A stretch of 46,705 nucleotides of DNA from Flectobacillus roseus (GCF_030056665.1 NZ_JASHIG010000046.1); one strand, 5' to 3'; counted from the stretch's first letter, positions 17,921-26,548 are shown. The notes: generated by a model not told the origin, from the sequence alone. A program made the numbers and translations.

Positions 17921-17976
17921 TCTCTATTTTATCAGCAGATACACAATATTTTGTGTATCTGCTGATAAAATAGAGA
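17921..17976. terminator. Bidirectional terminator, 26-bp perfect stem
   Basis: The left arm 17921-17946 and right arm 17951-17976 are exact reverse complements around a 4-nt TATT loop. The hairpin sits between the stop of the CHU_C gene (17896) and the stop of the convergent sugar transporter (17984), so it probably ends transcription from both sides. The stem is unusually long and perfect for a terminator. Confidence 0.85.
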
Positions 17977-17983
17977 AGTCTTT

Positions 17984-19204
17984 CTACCAATTAGTCTTTT
18001 TATGTCCCCAAGTTGCATAGTACGCAATATACAGGTACAATGGAATCAAAAGTCCATAAGCTGATTGAGCACCGATGGTATCTGCCAATTTACCGTACAC
18101 TAGTGGTAAAATAGCGCCACCTGCAATCATCATTACTAATAAGGCCGAACCTAGCTTGGTAAACTTACCAAGTCCATTAATCGCTAATGGCCAAATCGCT
18201 GGCCACATGATGGCATTGGATAAGCCTAATAAGGCAATGCTCAACACAGAGGTGTATCCAGTTGTGAATAATGCCACAAGTGTAATTACTACACCCAATA
18301 AAGATGATAACTTTAACCAAGTTTGTTGTGATACATATTTAGGAATCAATACAATTCCTAATACATAACCTACCAACATCGACCATAAAGTAAATTGACC
18401 AAAGTCTTTAGCTTCTGATTCAGGAAAACCTAGTGAAATACCATAACTAATAATTGTATCTCCCGAAATTACCTCAAGACCTACATAGCTAAACAATGTA
18501 ACCAAGCCTAAAACCAAATTTGGGAAAGCCCAAATGCTCGTTTTTTCACTTTTCTCTGAAGTATCACCCTCTTGTTCCTCACTCACTTCAGGCAAACCTT
18601 TTGACAGCATAATCAAAATAGCCAGTACAATCAATACACCTGTTAAAATCAAATAGGGTACTGTTACTTTATCTAATTCTGTTTCGCTCGATACAGCAAC
18701 ACTCACTGTGCTACTTGCCAATAGCAAACCTCCCAAAAGTTTCTGACTCAAAATACCTGCAATTTTGTTGGCAATACCCATAATACTAATACGCTGGGCA
18801 GCGCTTTCGCGGTCTCCTAGGATAGTCACATAAGGATTCGAAGCCGTTTGCAATAAAGTCAAACCGATACCAATCACAAATAAGCCTACCAAGAAAAGAA
18901 TGTAAGAAGCCATTTTGGCAGCAGGAACGAAAGTTAACGTACCAATTGCCATTATACCCAAACCTACAGCCATACCTTTTTTGAAACCTATTTTTTTCAA
19001 AATTTCTGACGAAGGAATCGCCATGACTGTATAAGAAATAAAGAAGGCAAAGGTTACTAGTAGCGAACTTGTATTATCTAGGTTAAATGCTTTTTTGAAA
19101 AAAGCAATCAGTGTTCCATTCACCCACGTGACAAAACCGAATACGAAAAATAATACCCCAATGATAATCAAAGGGCCTAAGTAATTTTGTTTTTTGTTGT
19201 TCAT
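17984..19204 (-). CDS. Sugar MFS transporter of the FucP/GluP type
   Basis: This 406-residue integral membrane protein has about 12 hydrophobic segments and no signal peptide. The N-terminal pattern (FFVFGFVTWVNGTLIAFFKK, then FAFFISYTVMAIPSS and KKIGFKKGMAVGLG) is that of the fucose/glucose/galactose:proton symporter group of the major facilitator superfamily. These take up free sugars by proton symport at the inner membrane. A charged cytoplasmic loop (SEEQEGDTSEKSEKTS) separates the two six-helix halves, and LGLSNAIMWPAIWPLAI in the second half is characteristic of the group. The sugar cannot be assigned. It appears to be a single-gene unit between the 26-bp hairpin and a 358-bp upstream region. 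Confidence 0.88.
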   Translation of the reverse strand: MNNKKQNYLGPLIIIGVLFFVFGFVTWVNGTLIAFFKKAFNLDNTSSLLVTFAFFISYTVMAIPSSEILKKIGFKKGMAVGLGIMAIGTLTFVPAAKMASYILFLVGLFVIGIGLTLLQTASNPYVTILGDRESAAQRISIMGIANKIAGILSQKLLGGLLLASSTVSVAVSSETELDKVTVPYLILTGVLIVLAILIMLSKGLPEVSEEQEGDTSEKSEKTSIWAFPNLVLGLVTLFSYVGLEVISGDTIISYGISLGFPESEAKDFGQFTLWSMLVGYVLGIVLIPKYVSQQTWLKLSSLLGVVITLVALFTTGYTSVLSIALLGLSNAIMWPAIWPLAINGLGKFTKLGSALLVMMIAGGAILPLVYGKLADTIGAQSAYGLLIPLYLYIAYYATWGHKKTNW

Positions 19205-19562
19205 AGTTTGTACAAGAAAATTGGATATAACGCAATATATTACCGAAAAATGCCAAATTTTACTAGAGGATAAAATATAACCGAATGATAATCATTATAT
19301 TTAGGACTACTTAAAGGTTTTTTTCAACCAAATAAAAGTTGGAACTTTTAGTAAAATATTATGCAATATACTGATTTTCAGAACAAATCAATATCTTTAA
19401 TCTTAATTTACAGTAAATACTAATAAATATTATATTTAAAAATTAAATTCGGCAATTTATTACTACCCAACAACAATAAAACACAAAACCGCAGACTTTC
19501 AGCTTTTTATCAGCTTCAACTCTGCGGTTTTGTGTTTTGGTTATATTTTACCTAAAATCAGA
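19205..19562. other. Intergenic region upstream of the sugar transporter
   Basis: This 358-bp AT-rich gap contains the terminator of the dipeptidyl peptidase gene at 19478-19538. The transporter promoter is presumably in the remainder, but no exact -7 box was found. Confidence 0.5.
19478..19538 (-). terminator. Terminator after dipeptidyl peptidase IV
   Basis: AAAACACAAAACCGCAGA (19478-19495) pairs perfectly with 19521-19538 (18 bp) around a 25-nt loop. It starts 25 bp beyond the stop codon at 19563. The A-rich left arm gives a U-rich end on the minus-strand transcript. Confidence 0.8.
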
Positions 19563-21758
19563 TTATAAGTTTTTCTCCAAAAAGTTAGTCATCATTGTAT
19601 AAAGGTGTAAACGAGTGTTTCCACCTGAGATACCATGATTTTTGTTTGGATAATAGAATGACTGGAATTGCTTGTTGTTTTTGATTAAAGCATCTTCTAA
19701 GGCTACAGCATTTTGAAAATGCACGTTATCGTCACCAGTTCCATGAACTAATAAGAAGTTACCTTTCAAGTTTTTTGCATGAGTTACAGGTGAATTATCA
19801 TCATAGCCAGATGGGTTTTCTTGAGGTGTTCTCAAAAAACGTTCTGTATATACCGTATCATAATAACGCCAGTTGGTCACAGGAGCAACAGCAATGGCAG
19901 CTTTGAAAACGTCAGCACCTTGGAATAAACAATTTGATGCCATAAAACCACCATAAGACCATCCTTGAATACCAATACGTGCGGCATCGATGAATGGAAG
20001 TTTACCAAAATATTTAGCTGCTTCAATTTGGTCGTGAACCTCTAATTTTCCTAAATTCAAATACGTGCATTTCTTAAACTCAGAGCCACGTCCTCCCGTT
20101 CCACGATTGTCTACGCATGCTACGATGTAACCTTTTTGAGCTAAGATTTGATACCAGTAGAAGTTAGCACCATCGTACTGATTCAATACTTGCTGGCTAC
20201 CTGGGCCACCGTATACAAACATCAATAAAGGATATTTTTTATTTGGGTCAAAATTTGTAGGCTTAATCATCCAAGAGTTTAGCTCAACACCATCAGCAGT
20301 TTTGATGACAGTAAATTCTTTTGGAGAGATATTATAACCTGTTAAACGTGCACGCAAATCAGCATTATCTTCCAACACTTTAATCAATTGAGTATTAGCA
20401 GAACGATACAAACTTACTTTTAATGGACTGTTTGATGCCGAATTGTTCAAAATAAAGTATTTGAAGTCTGGACTAAAGTTGGCAGAGTTCATACCACGCT
20501 CAGCAGACAACTTCTTTTTCACTTTACCATCCAACGAAATACTGTACAAATGGCGTTCGATCGAGGCAATCTCAGTAGAAGTAAAATACAACGTATTGGT
20601 TGATTCATCAATACCATAAAAGTTATCCACTTCCCAATTACCCGAAGTTATTTTGCGAACTTCACGACCCGACATATCGTACTGATATAAATGTTTATAG
20701 CCATCTTTTTCGGAAGACATGATAAAGCTTTTGCCGTCAGCCAAGTACGTTAGATCGTCGCCAAAGTTTTCAACATCTACGTAAGTTCTACTTTCTTCAA
20801 TCAAAATAGTCGTTGTCCTGCCCGTAAATGCATCAGCGTGAATCAATTCCATTTTGTTTTGATAACGATTTAAGCGACTAATTGATAGCACATTCGTATT
20901 GATTGTCCAACGAATACGTGGAATATACAAATCGGTTTCTTTACCCAAATCCATTTTTACTGTTTTGGTATCTACAAGATTATAAACCGAAATACTTACA
21001 GCCGAGTTAGGTTCACCTGCTTTTGGATATTTGTAACGGTAGTCAGTAGGATACAGTTTGCCCCACATTTGCATATTGTATTCTGGAACTTTGCTTTCGT
21101 CGAAGGTATAAAAAGCAATTTTGCGACTATCTGGCGACCAGAAAAATGCTTTTGCAAAAGAAAACTCCTCCTCATATACCCAATCGCACATACCATTAAT
21201 AATGTTGTTCCATTTACCATCTGTCGTAATTTGACGCTCAGCCATGGTGTTCAAATCAACCATAAAAAGGTTATTTTGGCGAACAAAAGCTATTTTAGTA
21301 CCATCTGGTGAAAAGGTTGCAAAAGACTGTTTGCCTCCAGCCGATAACTTAACCAATTTTTTGGTCTTAATATCATACACAAAGTTTTCAGCGCGCGAAC
21401 TGCGACGATAAATTTGCTCAGGATCTGTTTCAATTAAGATTTTTTGCTCGTTGGAAGACAAAGTATAGTCGGCAATTGTAATCTTTTGACCGAGATTTTC
21501 GACACTTACCCCTTCATCAAAAAGCGTTTCTACGGCAGCTCCGTCAGTTACCTGATGCTTCACAATACGACCGTTTTCTAGTGCCGAATAAAACGAGCCA
21601 TCTTTCATCCAATTGATACTACGAACTTGCTTTTGCGAAAAGGCAAATTTGCTCCAAACTTCGTCAAGGCTCACATTTTTCTTTTGAGCAACTACACTCA
21701 GGCTACTGTACATAAGCAATGCTATTACGGAACAAATGATTAGTTGTGTTTTTTTCAC
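19563..21758 (-). CDS. Dipeptidyl peptidase IV (S9B family serine peptidase)
   Basis: This 731-residue protein removes X-Pro or X-Ala dipeptides from peptide N-termini and is probably periplasmic. A signal peptide covers residues 1-24 (MKKTQLIICS..., ending VVAQ). Residues ~40-480 are the beta-propeller (DPPIV_N), including the DWVYEEEF motif whose glutamates hold the substrate amino group in this family. Residues ~510-731 are the alpha/beta-hydrolase domain. The catalytic triad can be placed: Ser601 in GWSYGGF, Asp676 in HGTGDDNVHF and His708 in NKNHGISGG. Length and motifs fit the family with nothing missing. It is followed by a strong terminator and preceded by a 218-bp gap carrying a dispersed repeat. 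With the two M28 peptidases further on, it suggests a peptide-scavenging lifestyle. Confidence 0.96.
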   Translation of the reverse strand: MKKTQLIICSVIALLMYSSLSVVAQKKNVSLDEVWSKFAFSQKQVRSINWMKDGSFYSALENGRIVKHQVTDGAAVETLFDEGVSVENLGQKITIADYTLSSNEQKILIETDPEQIYRRSSRAENFVYDIKTKKLVKLSAGGKQSFATFSPDGTKIAFVRQNNLFMVDLNTMAERQITTDGKWNNIINGMCDWVYEEEFSFAKAFFWSPDSRKIAFYTFDESKVPEYNMQMWGKLYPTDYRYKYPKAGEPNSAVSISVYNLVDTKTVKMDLGKETDLYIPRIRWTINTNVLSISRLNRYQNKMELIHADAFTGRTTTILIEESRTYVDVENFGDDLTYLADGKSFIMSSEKDGYKHLYQYDMSGREVRKITSGNWEVDNFYGIDESTNTLYFTSTEIASIERHLYSISLDGKVKKKLSAERGMNSANFSPDFKYFILNNSASNSPLKVSLYRSANTQLIKVLEDNADLRARLTGYNISPKEFTVIKTADGVELNSWMIKPTNFDPNKKYPLLMFVYGGPGSQQVLNQYDGANFYWYQILAQKGYIVACVDNRGTGGRGSEFKKCTYLNLGKLEVHDQIEAAKYFGKLPFIDAARIGIQGWSYGGFMASNCLFQGADVFKAAIAVAPVTNWRYYDTVYTERFLRTPQENPSGYDDNSPVTHAKNLKGNFLLVHGTGDDNVHFQNAVALEDALIKNNKQFQSFYYPNKNHGISGGNTRLHLYTMMTNFLEKNL

Positions 21759-21829
21759 TGTATATAAAAGGTTTCTGTTGTTGATATAAACTAGTTAGTG
21801 GGCAAAATATAATTTAATTTTTGAGCTTA

Positions 21830-21925
21830 TGGTTTTCAGCTTTGGGCATTCGGCAAAAATATATCTATTGTTACTAAAACACAATTTAACACTTTTTGCC
21901 TTGTACCTGTTGCCTTATGCCTTCA
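21830..21925. repeat. Dispersed intergenic repeat (family B), copy 1
   Basis: The segment runs from ggttttcagctttgggcatt to tgccttatgccttc. It is clearly similar, with gaps, to 33151-33250 in the same orientation. Both lie in non-coding gaps beside secreted-peptidase genes. Confidence 0.6.
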
Positions 21926-21976
21926 ACACAATACTTAAGTCTGTCAAATTTAAGTAAAATAGTGCAATTTACTACC

Positions 21977-23242
21977 CTAGTTCTGACTGGTTTTTGGGCT
22001 CTTTCGTCTAAAGATAACAGCCCCAAACTCGGCTTTCTTTCCGTATTTCTGCATTCCATCGCAGGAACTAAGCACTGTCACCAGCTCTATTTCGTTGCGC
22101 GAAAACTGTTTAAGTTTTTCCATATCTATTTCTTCATTATCAACTATATAGAGTGGAATTTCAGGCTTTTTGTTTTCACGCATTTGTTTTAGCTCAGATA
22201 TCACACGTGACATATTTGCTAATGATTGGTGAAATACTTGTCTCGTTTTAATCTTGATTGTATCTATTTTATTTTCCTTTCTTTCGGGAGCTGGAAAAGA
22301 AGTACTTCCTTGTCCTAAAGTGGTTTCAATAGACACAACACCATCTAAATTGATTGTTTTTCGATTGGTATATTCATTCTCAAGTCGATTATCAATCATA
22401 TAAATCACCGATTGTGCTTCGAGCTTGGCTTTTCGATAAGCTCGAAACTCATCCATATCAGCAAGAACGGTGTCAGATAATATTTTCCATCCACCATCAG
22501 AAGCTATCTTCTCACTTTCTACAACATTAATTTTAAAAACCAGATTGGGCAATGTTTTAGTTTTATGTGTTTTTACAACAACTAACCCTCCCTCAAATCT
22601 TGAGCTAAAATAGCGTTTGGCATTTTCAGGAGAATAGACTTTAATAGATTCTATTTCGGGCAACTTAAGATTCCGCTCAGTAAATCCAATAGCTTGTAGT
22701 TGTCCATCAACCAAATATCGAGGAGACGTTGAGGTTTTTTCTGATGAAAGTCCTAAACCATCAAAAAAAGGTTGCTCTACCGAGCAAGTATAGCGAAGCT
22801 CCTCCAAAGTCAATTTTTTGAAGGTAACAAAGCTTTCAGGCAAATCGTCCAGATACTGAATTACCGCCGCTGACAGTGGGACAGGCTTCTTTAGGCTAGA
22901 TTTTTCTTTAGCATAAACATAATATATTGAGGTATCTGTAGCATTACCATACACTTGAATATTTGGTATTTTATCGAGATATGATTTACTAGAAAAAATT
23001 ACCTCGTTGACTTTAACAATTGCATCAGGATGTATCTGCTTTTTATCTAAAACTTGATTTTTGGAAGCAAACCAAGGTACACGACTCATCAAAAATCTAA
23101 CAGAAGTTAAATCCTTCTCAGTATAATAGAATAAAGAATCTGTCGGAAAATATACAGGTCTCATAGGATCTGCTGTATTTTGAGAATAGGCTTTCATCGA
23201 AAGAAAAACCAATAGGGTGACTATAGAAAAGTTAGCGCGCAT
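21977..23242 (-). CDS. Secreted protein with repeated TonB-plug-like segments, function unknown
   Basis: This 421-residue protein has a signal peptide at residues 1-20 (MRANFSIVTL..., ending KAYS). I do not recognise it as a named family. Three stretches share the strand pattern seen in plug domains of TonB-dependent receptors (short VDG, then IEsIxVlsp, then GaVvi): residues 177-225 (YLVDGQLQAI, IESIKVYSPENAKRYF, FEGGLVVVKT), ~280-310 (YMIDNRLENE, VVSIETTLG) and 364-414 (YIVDNEEIDM, IELVTVLSSCDG, FGAVIFRRK). A weaker fourth may lie at 65-100. No beta-barrel follows, so it is not a receptor. It stands alone with 218-bp and 320-bp gaps around it. The plug relation is inference from pattern, not a confirmed match. 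Confidence 0.75.
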   Translation of the reverse strand: MRANFSIVTLLVFLSMKAYSQNTADPMRPVYFPTDSLFYYTEKDLTSVRFLMSRVPWFASKNQVLDKKQIHPDAIVKVNEVIFSSKSYLDKIPNIQVYGNATDTSIYYVYAKEKSSLKKPVPLSAAVIQYLDDLPESFVTFKKLTLEELRYTCSVEQPFFDGLGLSSEKTSTSPRYLVDGQLQAIGFTERNLKLPEIESIKVYSPENAKRYFSSRFEGGLVVVKTHKTKTLPNLVFKINVVESEKIASDGGWKILSDTVLADMDEFRAYRKAKLEAQSVIYMIDNRLENEYTNRKTINLDGVVSIETTLGQGSTSFPAPERKENKIDTIKIKTRQVFHQSLANMSRVISELKQMRENKKPEIPLYIVDNEEIDMEKLKQFSRNEIELVTVLSSCDGMQKYGKKAEFGAVIFRRKSPKTSQN

Positions 23243-23454
23243 AACTGAGAGAAGAGTATATTGAACTTATTTCTTAATTTACAAAAAATTGATGCAATTC
23301 TAAAGCTATTTAAGATAAGTAAAAGAAAGTTATTAGTTAACCGTAAATCAGTGATTAGAATTAAGTCATAGTCAGAAGGATTACAATCAATATGTACCGC
23401 AGATATATTATTAATTCTTGCCTGTTACTTATGTGAAGGCTAATTCCATAAAAA

Positions 23455-23475
23455 AAGCTACCTTTTGGGTAGCTT
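23455..23475 (-). terminator. Intrinsic terminator after lipoprotein gene
   Basis: AAGCTACC (23455-23462), a 5-nt loop and GGTAGCTT (23468-23475) form an 8-bp stem, followed on the minus strand by a run of T. It is about 90 bp past the stop at 23563. Confidence 0.8.
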
Positions 23476-23508
23476 CTCTTTCAATAATTCACATTGGTAT
23501 GATAAAAA

Positions 23509-23550
23509 CATAGCGCCTATTGCATAGCGCCTATTGCATAGCGCCTATTG
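23509..23550. repeat. Three tandem copies of a 14-bp unit
   Basis: The unit catagcgcctattg repeats exactly three times, followed by a broken fourth (catagtgccacatt). It lies immediately after the lipoprotein stop codon, within its 3' untranslated region. The words resemble 'gcctagtgcctatt' in the dispersed repeat at 33151-33250. Confidence 0.88.
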
Positions 23551-23562
23551 CATAGTGCCACA

Positions 23563-24105
23563 TTAATTACCAAATAGTACAATATCGTTAGACTGTACCA
23601 CATTACTTTTGTGAAGGGCACGGTCAGTAATCCAAATATCAAAACGGATGGTATCTTTTTTTCCTGTCAATGAAGGAATACCACTGAAATTATTGTAGTC
23701 AAAATTGATAGAAAAATCGATACTTCCCTCGATTGGACCAGGCTTATCTCCTTCTTTATAACGTTGGAAATGGTTTCCTCCTAAAGGAAAACTAGGAGTG
23801 GATTTGATATAAGTACCTTTCTTTTTTACATATAAATCCACATCGAAAGTACGTAAGTTAGGTTGAATCAAAATCAGCTTTTTATAGTCATCTTGCGTAA
23901 GTCCCAAATCGCCATCACCATCTTGAAAATTGATAGTCAAAATCAAAGAGTCACGCTTGGTGGTATTGCCCAAAAGATCGGATGAAGTTTTAGTAATAAT
24001 GCGTGCCGAGTTGAAGCCAATATACGGTATTACGTCAAAAGTTGGTTCGCTCACGCAACCAAGCATTCCAAAAAGTCCTAATAAGAAAAAAGTAATTTTT
24101 TTCAT
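23563..24105 (-). CDS. Small lipoprotein, function unknown
   Basis: This 180-residue protein starts MKKITFFLLG and carries a lipobox-like GMLGC with the cysteine at position 17, so it is probably a lipid-anchored envelope protein. After the cysteine there is an acidic patch (INFQDGDGDLGL, residues ~58-70) that could bind calcium, then a beta-rich region with KRDSLIL, FDVDLYVKKKGTYI and TIRFDIWITD. I do not recognise a named domain with certainty, though similar lipoproteins with a DGDGDLG motif occur in Cytophagales. It is transcribed alone, away from the LuxE-like gene. Confidence 0.82.
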   Translation of the reverse strand: MKKITFFLLGLFGMLGCVSEPTFDVIPYIGFNSARIITKTSSDLLGNTTKRDSLILTINFQDGDGDLGLTQDDYKKLILIQPNLRTFDVDLYVKKKGTYIKSTPSFPLGGNHFQRYKEGDKPGPIEGSIDFSINFDYNNFSGIPSLTGKKDTIRFDIWITDRALHKSNVVQSNDIVLFGN

Positions 24106-24267
24106 GGGGGCACAAGTTCTTTACAAGGTAAAAATCTATCAAACAGTTATCTGACTGCGTTTAAGAGCGTTTTGTGTGTTCAAAAAACGATGGCATTCTT
24201 GGAACGAAAAAGCCCTTGAAATGTTGTTCTTTCAAAACCAAACTTCTGTAAAGTTAATCATTTGAAG

Positions 24268-24275
24268 TAATTTTG
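24268..24275 (+). promoter_or_regulatory. Possible -7 box (TAATTTTG) for the LuxE-like gene
   Basis: It matches the Bacteroidota -7 consensus TAnnTTTG, about 100 bp upstream of the chosen ATG at 24376. No convincing -33 TTTG was seen at the usual distance. Confidence 0.35.
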
Positions 24276-24375
24276 CACGGAGAATTCCCAAAATCAACAT
24301 TTTTGTATTTATCGGCTATTACTCCTCATACAGATAAGGGCCTCATTGAACTACAAAAAGCTTCTTTACAATACT

Positions 24376-25398
24376 ATGCAATCATCAAACGCAGACATAT
24401 TAAAACAACGAGTATTGTTGGTAGATGAATCAAATTTTGATTCACTAGCTCTCGATATTTTTCAATATCAAGCTACAAACAATCCTATTTATCGTCAATA
24501 TATCGAGCAGCTTGGAAAAAAAACTTCTGATATTACTTCAGTTAGTGACATTCCTTTTTTGCCAATCGAATTTTTCAAATCCCAAACTATCATTACCAAC
24601 CAAGTACCAAGCAAAGTTGTTTTTGAAAGTAGCGGAACCACAGGCTCACAAACCAGTCGTCATTATGTATATGACCCAGATTTTTATGTAAAGGTTGCAA
24701 TACAGATATTCGAAAAATTTTATGGGTCTTTGGCAAATTTTCAAATTTTGGCCTTGCTTCCCTCCTATTTGGAGCGTAACAACTCTTCGTTGGTTTATAT
24801 GGTCAAAAGTTTTATTGAGCAAACCAATTCACAATATTCTGGTTTTTTCCTAAATGATTACAAAGGACTTATTGAAAGTCTTAAAAAGGCTCACAAAGCA
24901 AATCCTAAGCAAAAAATTCTATTAATAGGGGTAACTTTTGGGCTTTTGGACTTAGCAGAGTCAGGAGAAGATTTTAGTTTTCTCAGAGACTTTGAAGATG
25001 TTATCATCATGGAAACAGGTGGTATGAAAGGACGTAGAAAAGAGTTATTACGAGAAGAAGTTCATGAGATATTAACTGCGGCGTTCGGTGTAAAAAGCAT
25101 TCATTCGGAATATGGCATGACCGAGCTTCTTTCGCAAGGATATTCTTATGGAGAAGGTATTTTTGAGCTTCCAGCATCTATGCGTGTGTTGTTGCGCGAC
25201 GTTAACGACCCTTTTACATTAGTAGATTCAAGTGTGCGTTCAGGAGGTATTAATGTTATTGACTTGGCCAATATCGACTCATGTTCTTTTATCGAAACCA
25301 AAGACTTAGGCAGTTTTTTGCCAGACAATCGCCGTTTCCGCATCCTGGGCAGGTTCGATAATTCAGATATTAGAGGCTGTAATTTGATGACGCTTTAG
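24376..25398 (+). CDS. LuxE-like acyl-protein synthetase / adenylate-forming enzyme
   Basis: This 340-residue protein belongs to the LuxE family (acyl-protein synthetase, Pfam LuxE), which activates fatty acids or other acyl groups as adenylates. The ATP-binding motif FESSGTTGSQTSRHYVYD starts near residue 83, and SEYGMTELLSQGY (near ~240) corresponds to the YGxTE adenylate-forming motif. The frame extends upstream to a TTG at 24346, but ATG at 24376 (MQSSNADILK) is the better start. There are no luxC or luxD genes nearby and no light-production context, so its role is more likely acyl activation for lipid or surface-polymer modification (inference). It is transcribed convergently with moaE. 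Its stop codon abuts a long inverted repeat. Confidence 0.85.
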   Translation: MQSSNADILKQRVLLVDESNFDSLALDIFQYQATNNPIYRQYIEQLGKKTSDITSVSDIPFLPIEFFKSQTIITNQVPSKVVFESSGTTGSQTSRHYVYDPDFYVKVAIQIFEKFYGSLANFQILALLPSYLERNNSSLVYMVKSFIEQTNSQYSGFFLNDYKGLIESLKKAHKANPKQKILLIGVTFGLLDLAESGEDFSFLRDFEDVIIMETGGMKGRRKELLREEVHEILTAAFGVKSIHSEYGMTELLSQGYSYGEGIFELPASMRVLLRDVNDPFTLVDSSVRSGGINVIDLANIDSCSFIETKDLGSFLPDNRRFRILGRFDNSDIRGCNLMTL

Positions 25399-25591
25399 AG
25401 TGATGAGTTTTGAGTTAGGAGTGCGGAGTTTCAGACGATTACGGATTTGGGATTTCTGATTTCGGAAATATTGAAAATAACTCAATTTTTGTAAAATATT
25501 ATTCGAAAATATGGGCTACACTTCCGAAATCCAACATCCGGTATCCGAAATAGATATTTTCTCCGCACTCCTAACTCAAAACTCATCACTC
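25398..25591. repeat. Palindromic element with 31-bp perfect arms filling a convergent gap
   Basis: Left arm 25398-25428 (begins gagtgatgagttttgagtta) and right arm 25561-25591 are exact reverse complements. The interior also has partial inverted words (tttcggaa / ttccgaaa). The element starts on the last base of one stop codon and ends one base before the stop codon of moaE, so it occupies the whole intergenic space. It could act as a bidirectional terminator or be a mobile REP-like unit. Confidence 0.85.
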
Positions 25592-26002
25592 CTAAGCATG
25601 TGCTTCTAGCCATTCTTCACCGTTGTCGTACACTTCTTTTTTCCAGATAGGCACTACTTGCTTGAGCGTATCGATAAGCCACTTGCAGGCTTCAAATGAG
25701 GCAGCTCGGTGAGGCGTTGCTACAGCTATTACTACCGCTACATCGCCTATCGAAAGTACACCTTTGCGGTGAACCATCACAATTTTTTCAGTGTTCCAGC
25801 GTACTTGTGCTTCGTCTGCCAATTCTTGCATTTTTTTGACAGCCATTGAATCATACGTTTCAAACTCCAGTCTTACTACCGACTTGTCTTTATTATGATT
25901 TCGAACGGTTCCAATAAATACATCTACTGCCCCAGCACGTTCAGACTGAGCAGCGTCAATACATTCTTGAATATTTATAGGAGAATCTGCAATAGCAATC
26001 AT
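25592..26002 (-). CDS. moaE: Molybdopterin synthase catalytic (large) subunit MoaE
   Basis: This 136-residue protein fits MoaE, which adds two sulfurs from thiocarboxylated MoaD to precursor Z to make molybdopterin in the cytoplasm. Conserved features seen are GAVDVFIGTVRNHN (residues ~24-37), LEFETYDSMA (45-54), VMVHRKGVLSIGD (75-87) with the HRxG signature, and PIWKKEVYDNGEEW (118-131) carrying the active-site lysine region. Length is normal. folA lies 42 bp upstream on the same strand, so the two pterin-related genes are probably one transcript. No other molybdenum-cofactor gene is in the window, so MoaD and MoaA/C must be encoded elsewhere. Confidence 0.95.
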   Translation of the reverse strand: MIAIADSPINIQECIDAAQSERAGAVDVFIGTVRNHNKDKSVVRLEFETYDSMAVKKMQELADEAQVRWNTEKIVMVHRKGVLSIGDVAVVIAVATPHRAASFEACKWLIDTLKQVVPIWKKEVYDNGEEWLEAHA

Positions 26003-26044
26003 AGCCTTGTGATATGTGTTTTTTGATGAAAATATCGAAGAATC

Positions 26045-26548
26045 CTACGCCTTATCAGTGCGTTTTTCTAAAGTAACAAAATCGAAAGCATATGCATGCT
26101 TTTCATCAGGAGAAAAAGACTTACGTTCTTTCTCTATCCAAATGTTTGTATCCAAGATTGGGAAAAAAGCGTCGCCTTCAAAGTTATAATGAACTTGGGT
26201 CAAATATACCGTGTCTGCCATATCCAATGCTAACGCGTAGATTTGAGCGCCACCGATGATAAAAGCCTCTTCTGTTTCTATTTCTTTTGCCTTTTCAACT
26301 GCTTCCTCTAAAGAACTCACAACAATACAACCCTCAACCTGATAGTCGTTATTGCGTGAAATAATTATGGAAGTACGATTAGGAAGGGGTTTACCGATAG
26401 ACTCAAATGTTTTACGACCCATGATAATCACATGACCAGTTGTCAAACGTCTAAACATTTTAAGGTCTTCGGGCAAATGCCAAATTAATTGATTGTCTTT
26501 TCCTATTACGCCCTGTTCGGCTGTTGCAACAATTATTGAGAGTTTCAA
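26045..26548 (-). CDS. folA: Dihydrofolate reductase
   Basis: This 167-residue protein reduces dihydrofolate to tetrahydrofolate with NADPH in the cytoplasm. Diagnostic motifs are IVATAEQGVIGKDNQLIWHL (residues 6-25), PEDLKMFRRLT with the catalytic acidic residue Glu27, the NADPH-binding IIMGRKTFESIGKPLPNR (41-58) and FIIGGAQIYALAL (96-108). Length is typical of bacterial chromosomal enzymes. It is divergent from the nitrilase-like gene, with a 173-bp gap, and is followed at 42 bp by moaE. Confidence 0.96.
   Translation of the reverse strand: MKLSIIVATAEQGVIGKDNQLIWHLPEDLKMFRRLTTGHVIIMGRKTFESIGKPLPNRTSIIISRNNDYQVEGCIVVSSLEEAVEKAKEIETEEAFIIGGAQIYALALDMADTVYLTQVHYNFEGDAFFPILDTNIWIEKERKSFSPDEKHAYAFDFVTLEKRTDKA

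Larger units (their letters stand above)
23243..23562. other. Intergenic region with terminator and 14-bp tandem repeats
   Basis: This 320-bp non-coding stretch lies between two minus-strand genes. It contains a terminator (23455-23475) and a 3-copy tandem repeat (23509-23550), both downstream of the lipoprotein gene. Nothing else was seen. Confidence 0.6.

Noticed and set aside
24346..24375. TTG start for the LuxE-like gene
   Set aside because: An in-frame ATG ten codons later (24376) fits the family N-terminus better.
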